Below the pieces are notes generated by a model. The model made no database searches, was not told where the DNA came from, and was given only the letters and a program-made list of their open reading frames with translations. Positions 8,772 to 16,508 of a stretch of 64,000 nt of DNA are shown here, piece by piece (positions within the stretch are counted from its first letter, which is position 1; the number at the start of each line of letters is the position of its first letter). The DNA is taken from NCBI GenBank assembly GCA_004297825.1, contig SCSX01000043.1, forward strand, positions 1 to 64,000. The letters run 5' to 3'. This DNA comes from Spirochaetota bacterium. GTDB taxonomy: Bacteria > Spirochaetota > UBA4802 > UBA5368. A program made the position numbers and the translations under genes.

Positions 8772-9116
8772 GGGACTCTCCTCGTCGCCTGGATGTGCGC
8801 CTTGGCCCGGGGCGGGAATTGTATGCATCGTTTTGGCTTTAGCGCTTGTACGTGGAGAGACAGCAGAGACGGCGGACTGGTTGCAAAAAATGGAGGCGGG
8901 GGCGCGGAAATCCCGGATTCAGGGCTATCGGCCCCCCGGCCTATTATTCTTGACGCACGTCCGATTCCCGGGTATCATTTTCGCGCCGTAACCGCATACG
9001 GCAGTTTCTCTTAAAATGCTTCAAACCAGGGGTACGCGTCCCGGACCGCCCGTAATGGCGCATAACGCCCGGGGCGATCCGCGCCGCCCCGCATACGCCG
9101 TTCCAGGGGGATACCG
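8772..9116. other. Divergent intergenic region
   Basis: These 345 bases separate the radical SAM gene (minus) and a barrel protein (plus). No gene is supported. It contains one copy of the recurrent word GGGGGCCGAT in minus orientation (8927-8936) and a 16-base stretch (9052-9067) identical to one spanning the recQ stop. A GGGGGA ribosome site immediately precedes the next gene. No clear promoter was identified. Confidence 0.5.
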
Positions 9117-10253
9117 ATGAATTCCAGGGGAGCACGACTTTGCGCATGGATGTTTGTTCTATTGTTCACGGGCGCGGCGGCGCCGCTGGCCGCGCTTGAG
9201 CTCGACCGCGGAGAGCGGAACCCGCTTCTCCCCTACGTGAGCGTGAAGGCGGGGGCGGACTATTTCTACATTGACCCGGGCACCTTCATGCCCAAGAGCG
9301 ACGATATAAAGATCGAGTCCACGCCGTTCTATTACTTCGACGCGAAAATGGGATGGGATTTCCGCTTTTTCGGGATCGGCGCGAGGCTCAAGAATAGCTT
9401 CTCGCGCGACAGCCTGGAAGAGAACCCCGTCAACAAGCAGGATTCCGTGCAAAGCTCGAAGGAGAGTAAGACCAGGGAGCGCATCTTCAACATGACCGGT
9501 ACGATCACGCCCTTCGTCGAGGACGACACGCGCAAGGGGATATTCGCCCAGGGCGAGTTCCGCCTGTTCCAGACCAAGCTCACCGTGGACCAGACAACGT
9601 CCTTTATCGATAATACGGGCACAACGTTACTGGATCCCGGGAAGGACTACCACGTCAACACCTTCCAGCGCACCTATTCCGCCGGGATGGTGATCTCGCG
9701 TCCCTGGTACTATTTCGCGGCCGGGTACGGGTACAACAAGCTCTATGCGCCGTTCTGGATCGCCCAGGACAGCGCCATCGAGGCGGTGACCGCGGAGACC
9801 CACTCGCTCTTCCTGTCCACCTCAGGAAAAATGGGCGGGCTCACCCTGGAGTGCGAGGCTTCGTACGGCGTGGCGAAATTCAGGAAGCCGGACGGGGATA
9901 CGGTCGGGATGGTGATCGCGTACCAGGACAACGGCAAAACCACGAAGGCGAATTCGCTGTACCGCGACAATATCATCAACCGCTACATATACAACTTCAC
10001 CGATAACGTGTACATAAACGGCCGCCTGGGCTATTCGGGCTACCTGCCTATACACTCGGCGATGGCGATGAACCTCGCGGTCACGGCGCTGAGCAACGCC
10101 TATCTCTGGGGCACGGCGATATCGGCGGACGCGGTCCCCGCCTTCCAGGCCCCGGTGAACATTCTGGTCAACTACCTTCTCTACCGGATGACGGGGAACA
10201 AAGTCCTCTACGCGGACATTTCGGCGGGGCTCGAGGCGGGAGTGAGGTTGTAG
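9117..10253 (+). CDS. Predicted outer-membrane beta-barrel protein
   Basis: The protein has 378 residues. A good signal peptide (residues 1-26, CAWMFVLLFTGAAAPLAAL) precedes a sequence of alternating hydrophobic/polar strands rich in Tyr and Phe (KAGADYFYIDPG, YYFDAKMGWDFRFFGIG, YYFAAGYGYNKLY). The C-terminus, GLEAGVRL, looks like a final barrel strand. No named porin or transporter family was recognised. The gene stands alone, divergent from the radical SAM gene, with a strong hairpin directly after its stop. Localisation is a fold-level inference; function is unknown. Confidence 0.75.
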   Translation: MNSRGARLCAWMFVLLFTGAAAPLAALELDRGERNPLLPYVSVKAGADYFYIDPGTFMPKSDDIKIESTPFYYFDAKMGWDFRFFGIGARLKNSFSRDSLEENPVNKQDSVQSSKESKTRERIFNMTGTITPFVEDDTRKGIFAQGEFRLFQTKLTVDQTTSFIDNTGTTLLDPGKDYHVNTFQRTYSAGMVISRPWYYFAAGYGYNKLYAPFWIAQDSAIEAVTAETHSLFLSTSGKMGGLTLECEASYGVAKFRKPDGDTVGMVIAYQDNGKTTKANSLYRDNIINRYIYNFTDNVYINGRLGYSGYLPIHSAMAMNLAVTALSNAYLWGTAISADAVPAFQAPVNILVNYLLYRMTGNKVLYADISAGLEAGVRL

Positions 10254-10264
10254 GCGAACCCCCG

Positions 10265-10285
10265 GGGGCACGGCTCCCGTGCCCC
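10265..10285. terminator. Terminator-like hairpin after barrel gene
   Basis: A perfect 9-bp stem, GGGGCACGG/CCGTGCCCC with a 3-base loop, starts 12 bases after the stop codon. There is no immediate T-tract; a TTTTCC run follows about 20 bases later. Confidence 0.5.
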
Positions 10286-10444
10286 TGCCGCGTGGGGATT
10301 TAAAGGGTTTTCCTGATTATGCGATACGTGTATCGGCGCAGCCATGAAGGCGCTGCGCGGGTGTTGTGCCGGTTGTGCCAAGCCTGCGCGCACCTATCGC
10401 ATTCTCTGCAAATCCGCCCACGCGGCACCGGAACGCGTTTATTC

Positions 10445-12811
10445 CTACCAGACCCCGTACGCCCTGATGATAATGCCGTGACGTACCGAGTAAAAACTGG
10501 CGTCATATCCCATTTGGCTATCATTGATTTGATTGATTGACAGGTTATTCATGGGGAGGCCCACTACCTCAAGATTATATCCAGCGCCCAATACAAGCTT
10601 CCCGCCGGCGAATGTGGGAGCCCAGTAAACCCCGAAACTTAAATCACCTTTAAGGAAAAGCATTAAAGTAGACTTATTCACCATTTCCTTCGTGGGATTC
10701 AATGCCTCCGCATTGCGCGCGGCATCATCGCTGAGCTTCCCTACTCCCATGCCTTCCCAAAAATGAAGCGTACAGAACGGCCCGAAGCCGGCCGGCATGC
10801 TTCCATAGTGCCTTAGTCTATCGGAAAACGTATCGATTTCCAGGTATGCGCTATAACTCTGTATCCGAAAATTCTCATCATAGACCGGTTTTAGCGATTC
10901 CGGGACAAGTCCGTTCCTGGACTGCATATCGTCTCTCCATGTGTGTATCTGGAGAGGCATGCTGAAGCTGTAATAACTGAAGCCCAGCCCAAGAATCCCG
11001 TTTATATAATATAAGAAATCAGCTTCCGTATATTTATTGTCGTATCGGAACTCGGACTGCATCCCCGGCGCGAGATCGCCCGACCATTTTGCTTTTCCCC
11101 GAAACGTTCCCTGCGCGCCCTTCACGCAAAAATTTTTGTACGCAATATATCCCATCGTGTTAATCGTTTTCCCGGTCATGGTATCATCCACGGTTACGCT
11201 CCCGCCCAGGTGAAGTCCTATGCTGTTAAAGAGAAGATTCGCATCATAGGTCGTAAGGCTGGAGGCGTCCATCTCGTAATCGATCTTACCGTAGCTCTTG
11301 AGGTACCATTTTGTGACCGGGATCAGGCTTATCCGCGCGGAAAGCTCTACATCATCCTTGCTTTTGCTTTCGGCCTCGGTTATCTCCTGTTCGGACGTCC
11401 CGGTTATGGGGTCGATTTTAATGACCGCGGCATAGTTATTGAAGGTCTCTATCGCCACCGGGGTAACGAATATCCGCAGGGGGCCGGTGATGATCTTCCG
11501 GGCCTCCTTCATGGCGCTTTTCGCGCTGGAGGTCCTGTCCTGAAAGTTATAGTACTCCGCCTGGTCGACCAGCGATTTTACGCGGTTTACGAGGTAGCCC
11601 TCGCCGGTTTTCATCGTGGCGTCGATTTTTTTATCGATCCTCCCGGCAGCTTCGTTTTTCTTCGCGGCATTCAGGATGATTCCGGACTTCTCCTTCCCCG
11701 CCTTATAAAAGTTCATCGCCTCGATAAAATTATAGTCCCGATAATAAACGTCCCCGTTCCTCTCGTACGCGGAGACAATCGCGCTTACAATGCTGTCCTT
11801 CCTGTCCCCGATCGCGGCGGTTATCTGTCCCCCCGATTCGCCGTAGGGAATGGCCTTAATTTCTTCTTCTATCGCGATATATTTCGATAATCCGTCCTCG
11901 AGATCGTCCATCTCCGGGTTTGTGATTCCCTTGAGCCGCGTGTCAATTTTCTCTATCTGCGGCTTGTATTCCATCACCACGGCGGACGCGATGCGCTTTT
12001 GGATCCCGTCGACATATTCCTGTACCTGCGCCTGTTTGGCCCCGCTAAGCTTCGTCCGTACCTTTTCCACCACTTCGCCGTATTTTGCCCGGGCACTCGC
12101 GTAATCCTGTTTGCCGAAGTACCGGTCTCCCTCGGCGACCAGCACCTTGGAATAGTCGATAATCTTGCTTACCGTCTCGTCCTCGCTCTTGAACCGGATG
12201 ATCGAAATATCGAGCCCCTCGATCGCCTTGACCTCGATTCCGCCCAGGTTCACGTCCGCGCGCATCTCCGGCGCTTTCGCCATATCGATAACATGACCCG
12301 GATTCATTAACTTCTTCGCCGTCTCGGACGATATCCAGTCCACCTGGCTTTCCAGGAAGGCCTGTTTGACGATCGATTTCGTCCCAAGGGTCATTCCCTT
12401 GCGCTCAAGGGCGGTAACGCTTATGGCGATCTTTGCCCCGTCCTGCGATACTTCACCATACACAATTTCATCCGCGTTTATGCCGTCGGCGATCTGGGTG
12501 ATGCAACTCGTATCGTCGCAGCCGCTGGACATGATCGCCTCCGCCTGTTTGTACATGACCTTGATCGCGTCGTCATCGATCACCTGGTACTGCGCCCCGA
12601 ATCCCTCGAAAATCGCAAGGCGTATGCCTTCCTTGACCCTGTTCGCGAGCTTCGCGTTGACGCCATTCGCCTTAATCGTGGATATGTAGAGCTTCTTCTT
12701 TTTAAAGTCCCTTTCGTCCGCTTTCAGGGTGAAGGTGCCGCCGGCAAACAGCATCGAGAGCATGAGAACGATCGCGGTGTGCAGGTTCTTGTCGAGGAAT
12801 CGCTTCTTCAT
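10445..12811 (-). CDS. Large exported protein: TolB/CsgG-like N-terminal domain plus C-terminal barrel-like part
   Basis: The protein has 788 residues, with GGAGG seven bases before the start. Signal peptide: residues 1-31. Residues about 38-130 resemble the alpha/beta 'which-operon-activity' domain seen in TolB-N/CsgG-type envelope proteins (NRVKEGIRLAIFEGF, then MSSGCDDTSCITQIADGINA, then EIVYGEVS). The Cys pair in CDDTSC is typical of that domain. The middle (about 210-470) is helical and TPR-like (LVAEGDRYFGKQDYASARAKY). The last 300 residues are Tyr/Gly-rich strands ending in IIIRAYGVW, like a barrel terminus. I recognise no named family. It probably spans periplasm and outer membrane. 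It lies downstream of the TlpA-like gene on the same strand, separated by the MITE-like element. Confidence 0.75.
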   Translation of the reverse strand: MKKRFLDKNLHTAIVLMLSMLFAGGTFTLKADERDFKKKKLYISTIKANGVNAKLANRVKEGIRLAIFEGFGAQYQVIDDDAIKVMYKQAEAIMSSGCDDTSCITQIADGINADEIVYGEVSQDGAKIAISVTALERKGMTLGTKSIVKQAFLESQVDWISSETAKKLMNPGHVIDMAKAPEMRADVNLGGIEVKAIEGLDISIIRFKSEDETVSKIIDYSKVLVAEGDRYFGKQDYASARAKYGEVVEKVRTKLSGAKQAQVQEYVDGIQKRIASAVVMEYKPQIEKIDTRLKGITNPEMDDLEDGLSKYIAIEEEIKAIPYGESGGQITAAIGDRKDSIVSAIVSAYERNGDVYYRDYNFIEAMNFYKAGKEKSGIILNAAKKNEAAGRIDKKIDATMKTGEGYLVNRVKSLVDQAEYYNFQDRTSSAKSAMKEARKIITGPLRIFVTPVAIETFNNYAAVIKIDPITGTSEQEITEAESKSKDDVELSARISLIPVTKWYLKSYGKIDYEMDASSLTTYDANLLFNSIGLHLGGSVTVDDTMTGKTINTMGYIAYKNFCVKGAQGTFRGKAKWSGDLAPGMQSEFRYDNKYTEADFLYYINGILGLGFSYYSFSMPLQIHTWRDDMQSRNGLVPESLKPVYDENFRIQSYSAYLEIDTFSDRLRHYGSMPAGFGPFCTLHFWEGMGVGKLSDDAARNAEALNPTKEMVNKSTLMLFLKGDLSFGVYWAPTFAGGKLVLGAGYNLEVVGLPMNNLSINQINDSQMGYDASFYSVRHGIIIRAYGVW

Positions 12812-12850
12812 TGAACGCCTCCGGGCATGGTAATTGAATCAAATTAACAA

Positions 12851-12961
12851 TAGACTTGTTGCATAACTCTAGTCTTTACGGGGTTTAAGGGGCGAAGCCC
12901 CTTAAAAGCCCCCCGCAGGGGATCCCCGCGAGCGCGAGACGGCAGTTTCGCAACAAGTCTA
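12851..12961. mobile_element. 111-bp MITE-like element
   Basis: It is bounded by perfect 12-bp inverted repeats TAGACTTGTTGC/GCAACAAGTCTA, extendable to 15 of 17. It is too short to code for anything and contains a perfect hairpin (TTAAGGGGC/GCCCCTTAA, 12885-12905). A TA on each side could be the target duplication, but it is part of the repeat as drawn. The ends resemble those of some IS5/IS982-like elements, an impression rather than a database match. Confidence 0.65.
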
Positions 12962-12966
12962 ATAAT

Positions 12967-13482
12967 TCATTTCACGAGGACTATTTCCTGAATCTTCCTG
13001 ATATTATCTTCCGTATATCCGTCATATCGTCCCAGAATCGTGCCATCCCCGCGAATGACGTACGTTACGGGTATCTTTCTGACGTCATACTGTTTCTGGA
13101 TGTTCCCGAACGGATCGACGTATGCCTTGTCGAGTATGTTCAATTCCGACGCCAGCTCCCTCACCGAATTGCCGCTCTCGGAATAGATACAAAGGAGTTT
13201 CGCCCTGCCCCCTGATCCTTCGATTACGCTTACCAGCTCCGGAATTTCCTTCCTGCACGGCTTGCAATTTATCGAGGTGAAATTCAGAAGCACGACGCCA
13301 TTCCCGGGGATGGCGGCAAGGTAATCATAAAAAATCGTCCGCTTCCCTTCGATACTGTACACGACAAAGTCTTCGGCTTTTTTATCCTGGGAAACAAGCG
13401 TATCCCACCCGCCCATCAGTATGGCGATTGTTAGCATTTGCAGCGGGAGATGAATTCTAACTGCACGTAGTATGCGTTGCAT
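12967..13482 (-). CDS. TlpA/ResA-type thiol-disulfide oxidoreductase
   Basis: The protein has 171 residues. The chosen ATG at 13482 has AAAGGAA upstream; the frame extends to 13554 without a ribosome site. A hydrophobic N-terminal segment (LPLQMLTIAILMGGW) directs export or anchoring. The thioredoxin fold shows the redox motif NCKPC (C-x2-C) after VVLLNFTSI, and a cis-Pro segment RKIPVTYVI. It should act outside the cytoplasm in disulfide reduction or cytochrome maturation, the usual role of the family. The partner is unknown. The only downstream gene on the strand is the 788-residue exported protein, past the MITE-like element, so cotranscription is possible. Confidence 0.88.
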   Translation of the reverse strand: MQRILRAVRIHLPLQMLTIAILMGGWDTLVSQDKKAEDFVVYSIEGKRTIFYDYLAAIPGNGVVLLNFTSINCKPCRKEIPELVSVIEGSGGRAKLLCIYSESGNSVRELASELNILDKAYVDPFGNIQKQYDVRKIPVTYVIRGDGTILGRYDGYTEDNIRKIQEIVLVK

Positions 13483-13903
13483 TCGGTTCCTTTCAATTTT
13501 ATAATAAAAATTCCAGAGACCCACGTCACTTTTCAATAATAAGCGGAGCGTCATATAGACCGCTTTGGGAACTTATACTGCGGGTGAAACGGTTCCTTCC
13601 GGGAGAAAACAGGTACATTGGGCGGCTCTGATCGACTACGCCCCGGCGGAAATATTTTTGTTACCGCCGGGTGAACAATACTATCGATCCGGATTAAAAC
13701 AATCATTTTTTATGCCAAAAACCCGGCCCGGTCGTGAAAAAAATAAAAACCGGCTCGCTGGACGGTAAAGTACTTTACAAAATGGCATTCATTTTTATGC
13801 TCTCATCAGTATGAACCCGGTCCGAACGCGGTAATCCGAGTCAGGCAACCGGCGACGGAATGGGGGCCGATACGCATGGACCCGACCAAATGAACGGCAT
13901 TGC
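13483..13903. other. Divergent intergenic region
   Basis: About 420 bases lie between the TlpA-like gene (minus) and the EAL gene (plus). A 67-codon frame inside has no supporting features. The region holds a perfect 14-bp palindrome at 13765-13778 and one GGGGGCCGAT word at 13862-13871. Both are upstream of the EAL gene and could be regulatory. Confidence 0.5.
13765..13778. promoter_or_regulatory. 14-bp perfect palindrome, possible operator
   Basis: GTAAAGTACTTTAC is fully self-complementary and lies about 126 bases upstream of the EAL gene start. AT content is locally high. No bound factor is implied by the sequence. Confidence 0.35.
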
Positions 13904-15757
13904 ATGATTAGACATCGATTAAGGACCGATCTTCCCGCGGGGTTCAGCATCACCGAGGCCTCATGGTACATGAGCCTGAAATCGGGATTCGACAGGTCCA
14001 TGTATTCGAAGCTGCGGGCCTCGATTCTTTTCGCCATGGGCATCGTGGCCTTCCTGTTCCTGTACGGGCAGGCGACGGGAACGGCCGCGAACCCGTATAA
14101 TTATTTTCTTGCCCTGGTATATCTCGCCGGCCTGTACGCCTGGCTTGTAATTACGAAGGACCTGGCGCGCCTGGGCGACGCCGTGCTCTTTACCGCGGCC
14201 GCCGGCTTCGTGCTGTGCAGCTTCCTTCCCGGAAGCATGCACACGAGCCTCGTGATCTTCGTCACCTTTCCCATCCTGGCGTTCCAGATGCGCGGCACGC
14301 GCCGCGGCACCCGGTGGACCGCGGCGTTTATCGCGGTGTGCGCCGCGACGTTCGCGGTCACGCTCACGTACAACCCGTACGACAATCCCATGTATTCGAT
14401 CGCACAAATGCTCATGGCGGCGATCGCCTTTGCCATCACGCTGCTTCTCTCGCACAGCGGCGAGCGCCAGCACGAGGCCCTCCTGGAAAGCGCGACGCGC
14501 CATTTGATGTTCGACGAGATCACCGGCCTTCCGCGGCGCGACGTGATGATGAACAGCATCCACGGGGAGCTCCCGTGCCTGCTCGCCATCCTCAAGGTCA
14601 ATAATTTCAACGACCTGGGGGCGGTGTTCGGATACGAGCTTTCCGATACTGTGCTCCAGTTTGTGGCGGGCACTCTCAAGACCGGGGAAAGGAAGCTTGG
14701 CTTCCGGGCATACCGGCTGCGCGGCACCGAGTTCGGGATACTGAAAGATACGGGCGACGCGCTTCCCGCGCACGACACGGCGGCAATAGAGTTGGCGCTC
14801 CGGGAGATTGTTGAATATCTCAACCGTCATCCCCTTCCCTATGAAAGTTCCGAGATTCGCCTTTCGTACCGTATAGGCGGAACCCTCGTCGATTCGCAGA
14901 ACCGCCACGCCGCCCTCTCGCAGGCCGACATGGCCCTGAAGGAGGCGGAAAAGCTGCACATACCCGCGGCATTCTTCCAGGCGCGCACCAACATGCGCGA
15001 CAAGGCGTTCCAGTCGGTAATCAAGTATTCCACCCTTATGGATAACCGGGAAAAGCAGACCTACCGCGCGGTGTTCCAGCCCGTCTTCGATATCGAATCG
15101 GGGATCGTCGTCTGGTACGAGGGGCTCCTGCGCATCCTCAACCGGAACGGCGAGTACGAATCGCCGTACCATTACCTTCCCATTGCGCTTGCCACTGGCG
15201 AGGACCGGGACATCTCGCGCTTCATGGTGGCACAGGCGTGCTACGCCCTGGAAATCACCGCCACCGACATATCCGTGAATATCTCGCTGGGCGACATGCT
15301 CAAACGGGAATTCCTGGAGCACGTGGGCGCCTGCCTTGCGGCCATCCCCGAGCGGCGCGGCGCGCTCATCTTCGAGATACTGGAAAGCGAGGAGCTCACC
15401 GACATCGACGCGTGCGCCCGTTTCATCGATTCGGTAAAGGAGCTCGGTTGCAAGATCGCCATCGACGATTTCGGCTCCGGGTATTCGAACTTCACGAACA
15501 TCGCGCGCCTGCCCATCGACATCGTGAAGATCGACGGCGCCCTCATCCAGCGCATGCTCACCGACAGGCAGGCCTACGACATCGTGGACGGTATTGTCGC
15601 GCTGTGCAGGAAGCTGGGCACGCTTGTCGTGGCCGAGCATATCGACCGGCATGAACTGCTTCACATGGTAAAAACGATCGGTATCGATTACGGGCAGGGG
15701 TTTCTCCTCGGAGAGCCCATGTTGCTTCCCGTGGTATGCCCCGAAGCCCTCAGCTGA
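13904..15757 (+). CDS. Membrane protein with degenerate GGDEF and intact EAL domain (c-di-GMP phosphodiesterase)
   Basis: The protein has 617 residues; a start 22 codons later (13970) is also possible. Residues about 35-190 hold six hydrophobic helices, a membrane sensor. The GGDEF-like domain (about 200-350) has RGTEF near residue 270 in place of GGDEF, so cyclase activity is unlikely; it may bind GTP or act as a regulator. The EAL domain (about 380-610) keeps the key residues: Glu in YEGLL, Asn in SVNIS, Glu in FEILE, the Asp pair in IDDFGSG, Lys in VKIDG, Glu in VAEHI and Gln in YGQGFLLG. It should therefore hydrolyse cyclic di-GMP at the inner membrane. It is monocistronic as far as can be seen. 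Confidence 0.92.
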   Translation: MIRHRLRTDLPAGFSITEASWYMSLKSGFDRSMYSKLRASILFAMGIVAFLFLYGQATGTAANPYNYFLALVYLAGLYAWLVITKDLARLGDAVLFTAAAGFVLCSFLPGSMHTSLVIFVTFPILAFQMRGTRRGTRWTAAFIAVCAATFAVTLTYNPYDNPMYSIAQMLMAAIAFAITLLLSHSGERQHEALLESATRHLMFDEITGLPRRDVMMNSIHGELPCLLAILKVNNFNDLGAVFGYELSDTVLQFVAGTLKTGERKLGFRAYRLRGTEFGILKDTGDALPAHDTAAIELALREIVEYLNRHPLPYESSEIRLSYRIGGTLVDSQNRHAALSQADMALKEAEKLHIPAAFFQARTNMRDKAFQSVIKYSTLMDNREKQTYRAVFQPVFDIESGIVVWYEGLLRILNRNGEYESPYHYLPIALATGEDRDISRFMVAQACYALEITATDISVNISLGDMLKREFLEHVGACLAAIPERRGALIFEILESEELTDIDACARFIDSVKELGCKIAIDDFGSGYSNFTNIARLPIDIVKIDGALIQRMLTDRQAYDIVDGIVALCRKLGTLVVAEHIDRHELLHMVKTIGIDYGQGFLLGEPMLLPVVCPEALS

Positions 15758-15835
15758 CGTCCCCGCACTTGCCTCCCGTGGAATTTAATGCTATATTCCA
15801 GTATCGTCTGAAATTTCCCCACCAGGAGAACGAAC

Positions 15836-16339
15836 ATGGCCGAAACGAAAGTCCCCGCCCCGGGCGGAACGGCGCCTGATTTCACGCTCCCGGACAAAGA
15901 CGGGAAGAAGGTCACGCTCAAGGAGCTCCGCGGCCGATGGGTCGTGCTTTATTTTTACCCGGAGGACGACACACCGGGATGCACGCTCGAGGCTGTCGAT
16001 TTCAGCGCCGAGAACGAGACGCTCGCGGAGATGGGCGCGACGGTGCTGGGGGTAAGCCCCGATTCCGAGGAGAGCCACTGCCGGTTCTACGACAAGCACG
16101 ACCTGCACGTGACGCTGCTGAGCGATGAGAAACACGCGGTGATAAGGCGATACGGCGCGTGGCAGCCGATAACGCTTCCCGGAAAAGAGACCACGGGCGT
16201 CGTGCGCAGCACCTTCCTTATCGACCCCGGGGGAACCGTGCGCCATTCGTGGACTGGAGTGCATGCCGCCGGACACGTCGCCCAGGTGAAGGACACGCTT
16301 GCGTCCCTGCTCGAACCGGCAGTATCGGCCCCCCAATAA
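15836..16339 (+). CDS. bcp: Peroxiredoxin, BCP/PrxQ type
   Basis: The protein has 167 residues, preceded by AGGAG. The thioredoxin-fold peroxidase motif DDTPGCTLEAVDF gives peroxidatic Cys49. The resolving Cys usually found five residues later (as in E. coli BCP) is replaced. The only other cysteine is Cys82 (ESHCRFYDK), a position compatible with the alternative alpha-helix-3 resolving Cys known in some PrxQ proteins. It reduces hydroperoxides in the cytosol, probably with thioredoxin. Its final codons overlap one copy of the GGGGGCCGAT word (minus strand). Confidence 0.93.
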   Translation: MAETKVPAPGGTAPDFTLPDKDGKKVTLKELRGRWVVLYFYPEDDTPGCTLEAVDFSAENETLAEMGATVLGVSPDSEESHCRFYDKHDLHVTLLSDEKHAVIRRYGAWQPITLPGKETTGVVRSTFLIDPGGTVRHSWTGVHAAGHVAQVKDTLASLLEPAVSAPQ

Positions 16340-16508
16340 TTCAGGCGCCGCTTCGATCGCGCGGCCCGGGGAGGGCAGCACGGCGCTCTCCGGGATTACC
16401 GCGCAAAGGCGCCGGTTGCCCGACGGGTGCGCGGTGCACAGGCCCGTGTCCCGCGAACAATCGCCGGAAATATTTTCATGCTTGCGCTCATCCCGTTCGT
16501 AGTAAGAG

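Noticed and set aside
7545-9014. 489-codon plus-strand frame across the radical SAM gene
   Set aside because: Antisense to a clear enzyme gene, His/Arg/Glu-rich and without family resemblance.
9052-9067. 16-base identity with the recQ stop region (18688-18703)
   Set aside because: One copy encodes the last residues and stop of RecQ, and the surrounding bases do not match, so chance is the simplest explanation.
13565-13768. 67-codon plus-strand frame upstream of the EAL gene
   Set aside because: No ribosome site or family signature; the region looks regulatory.
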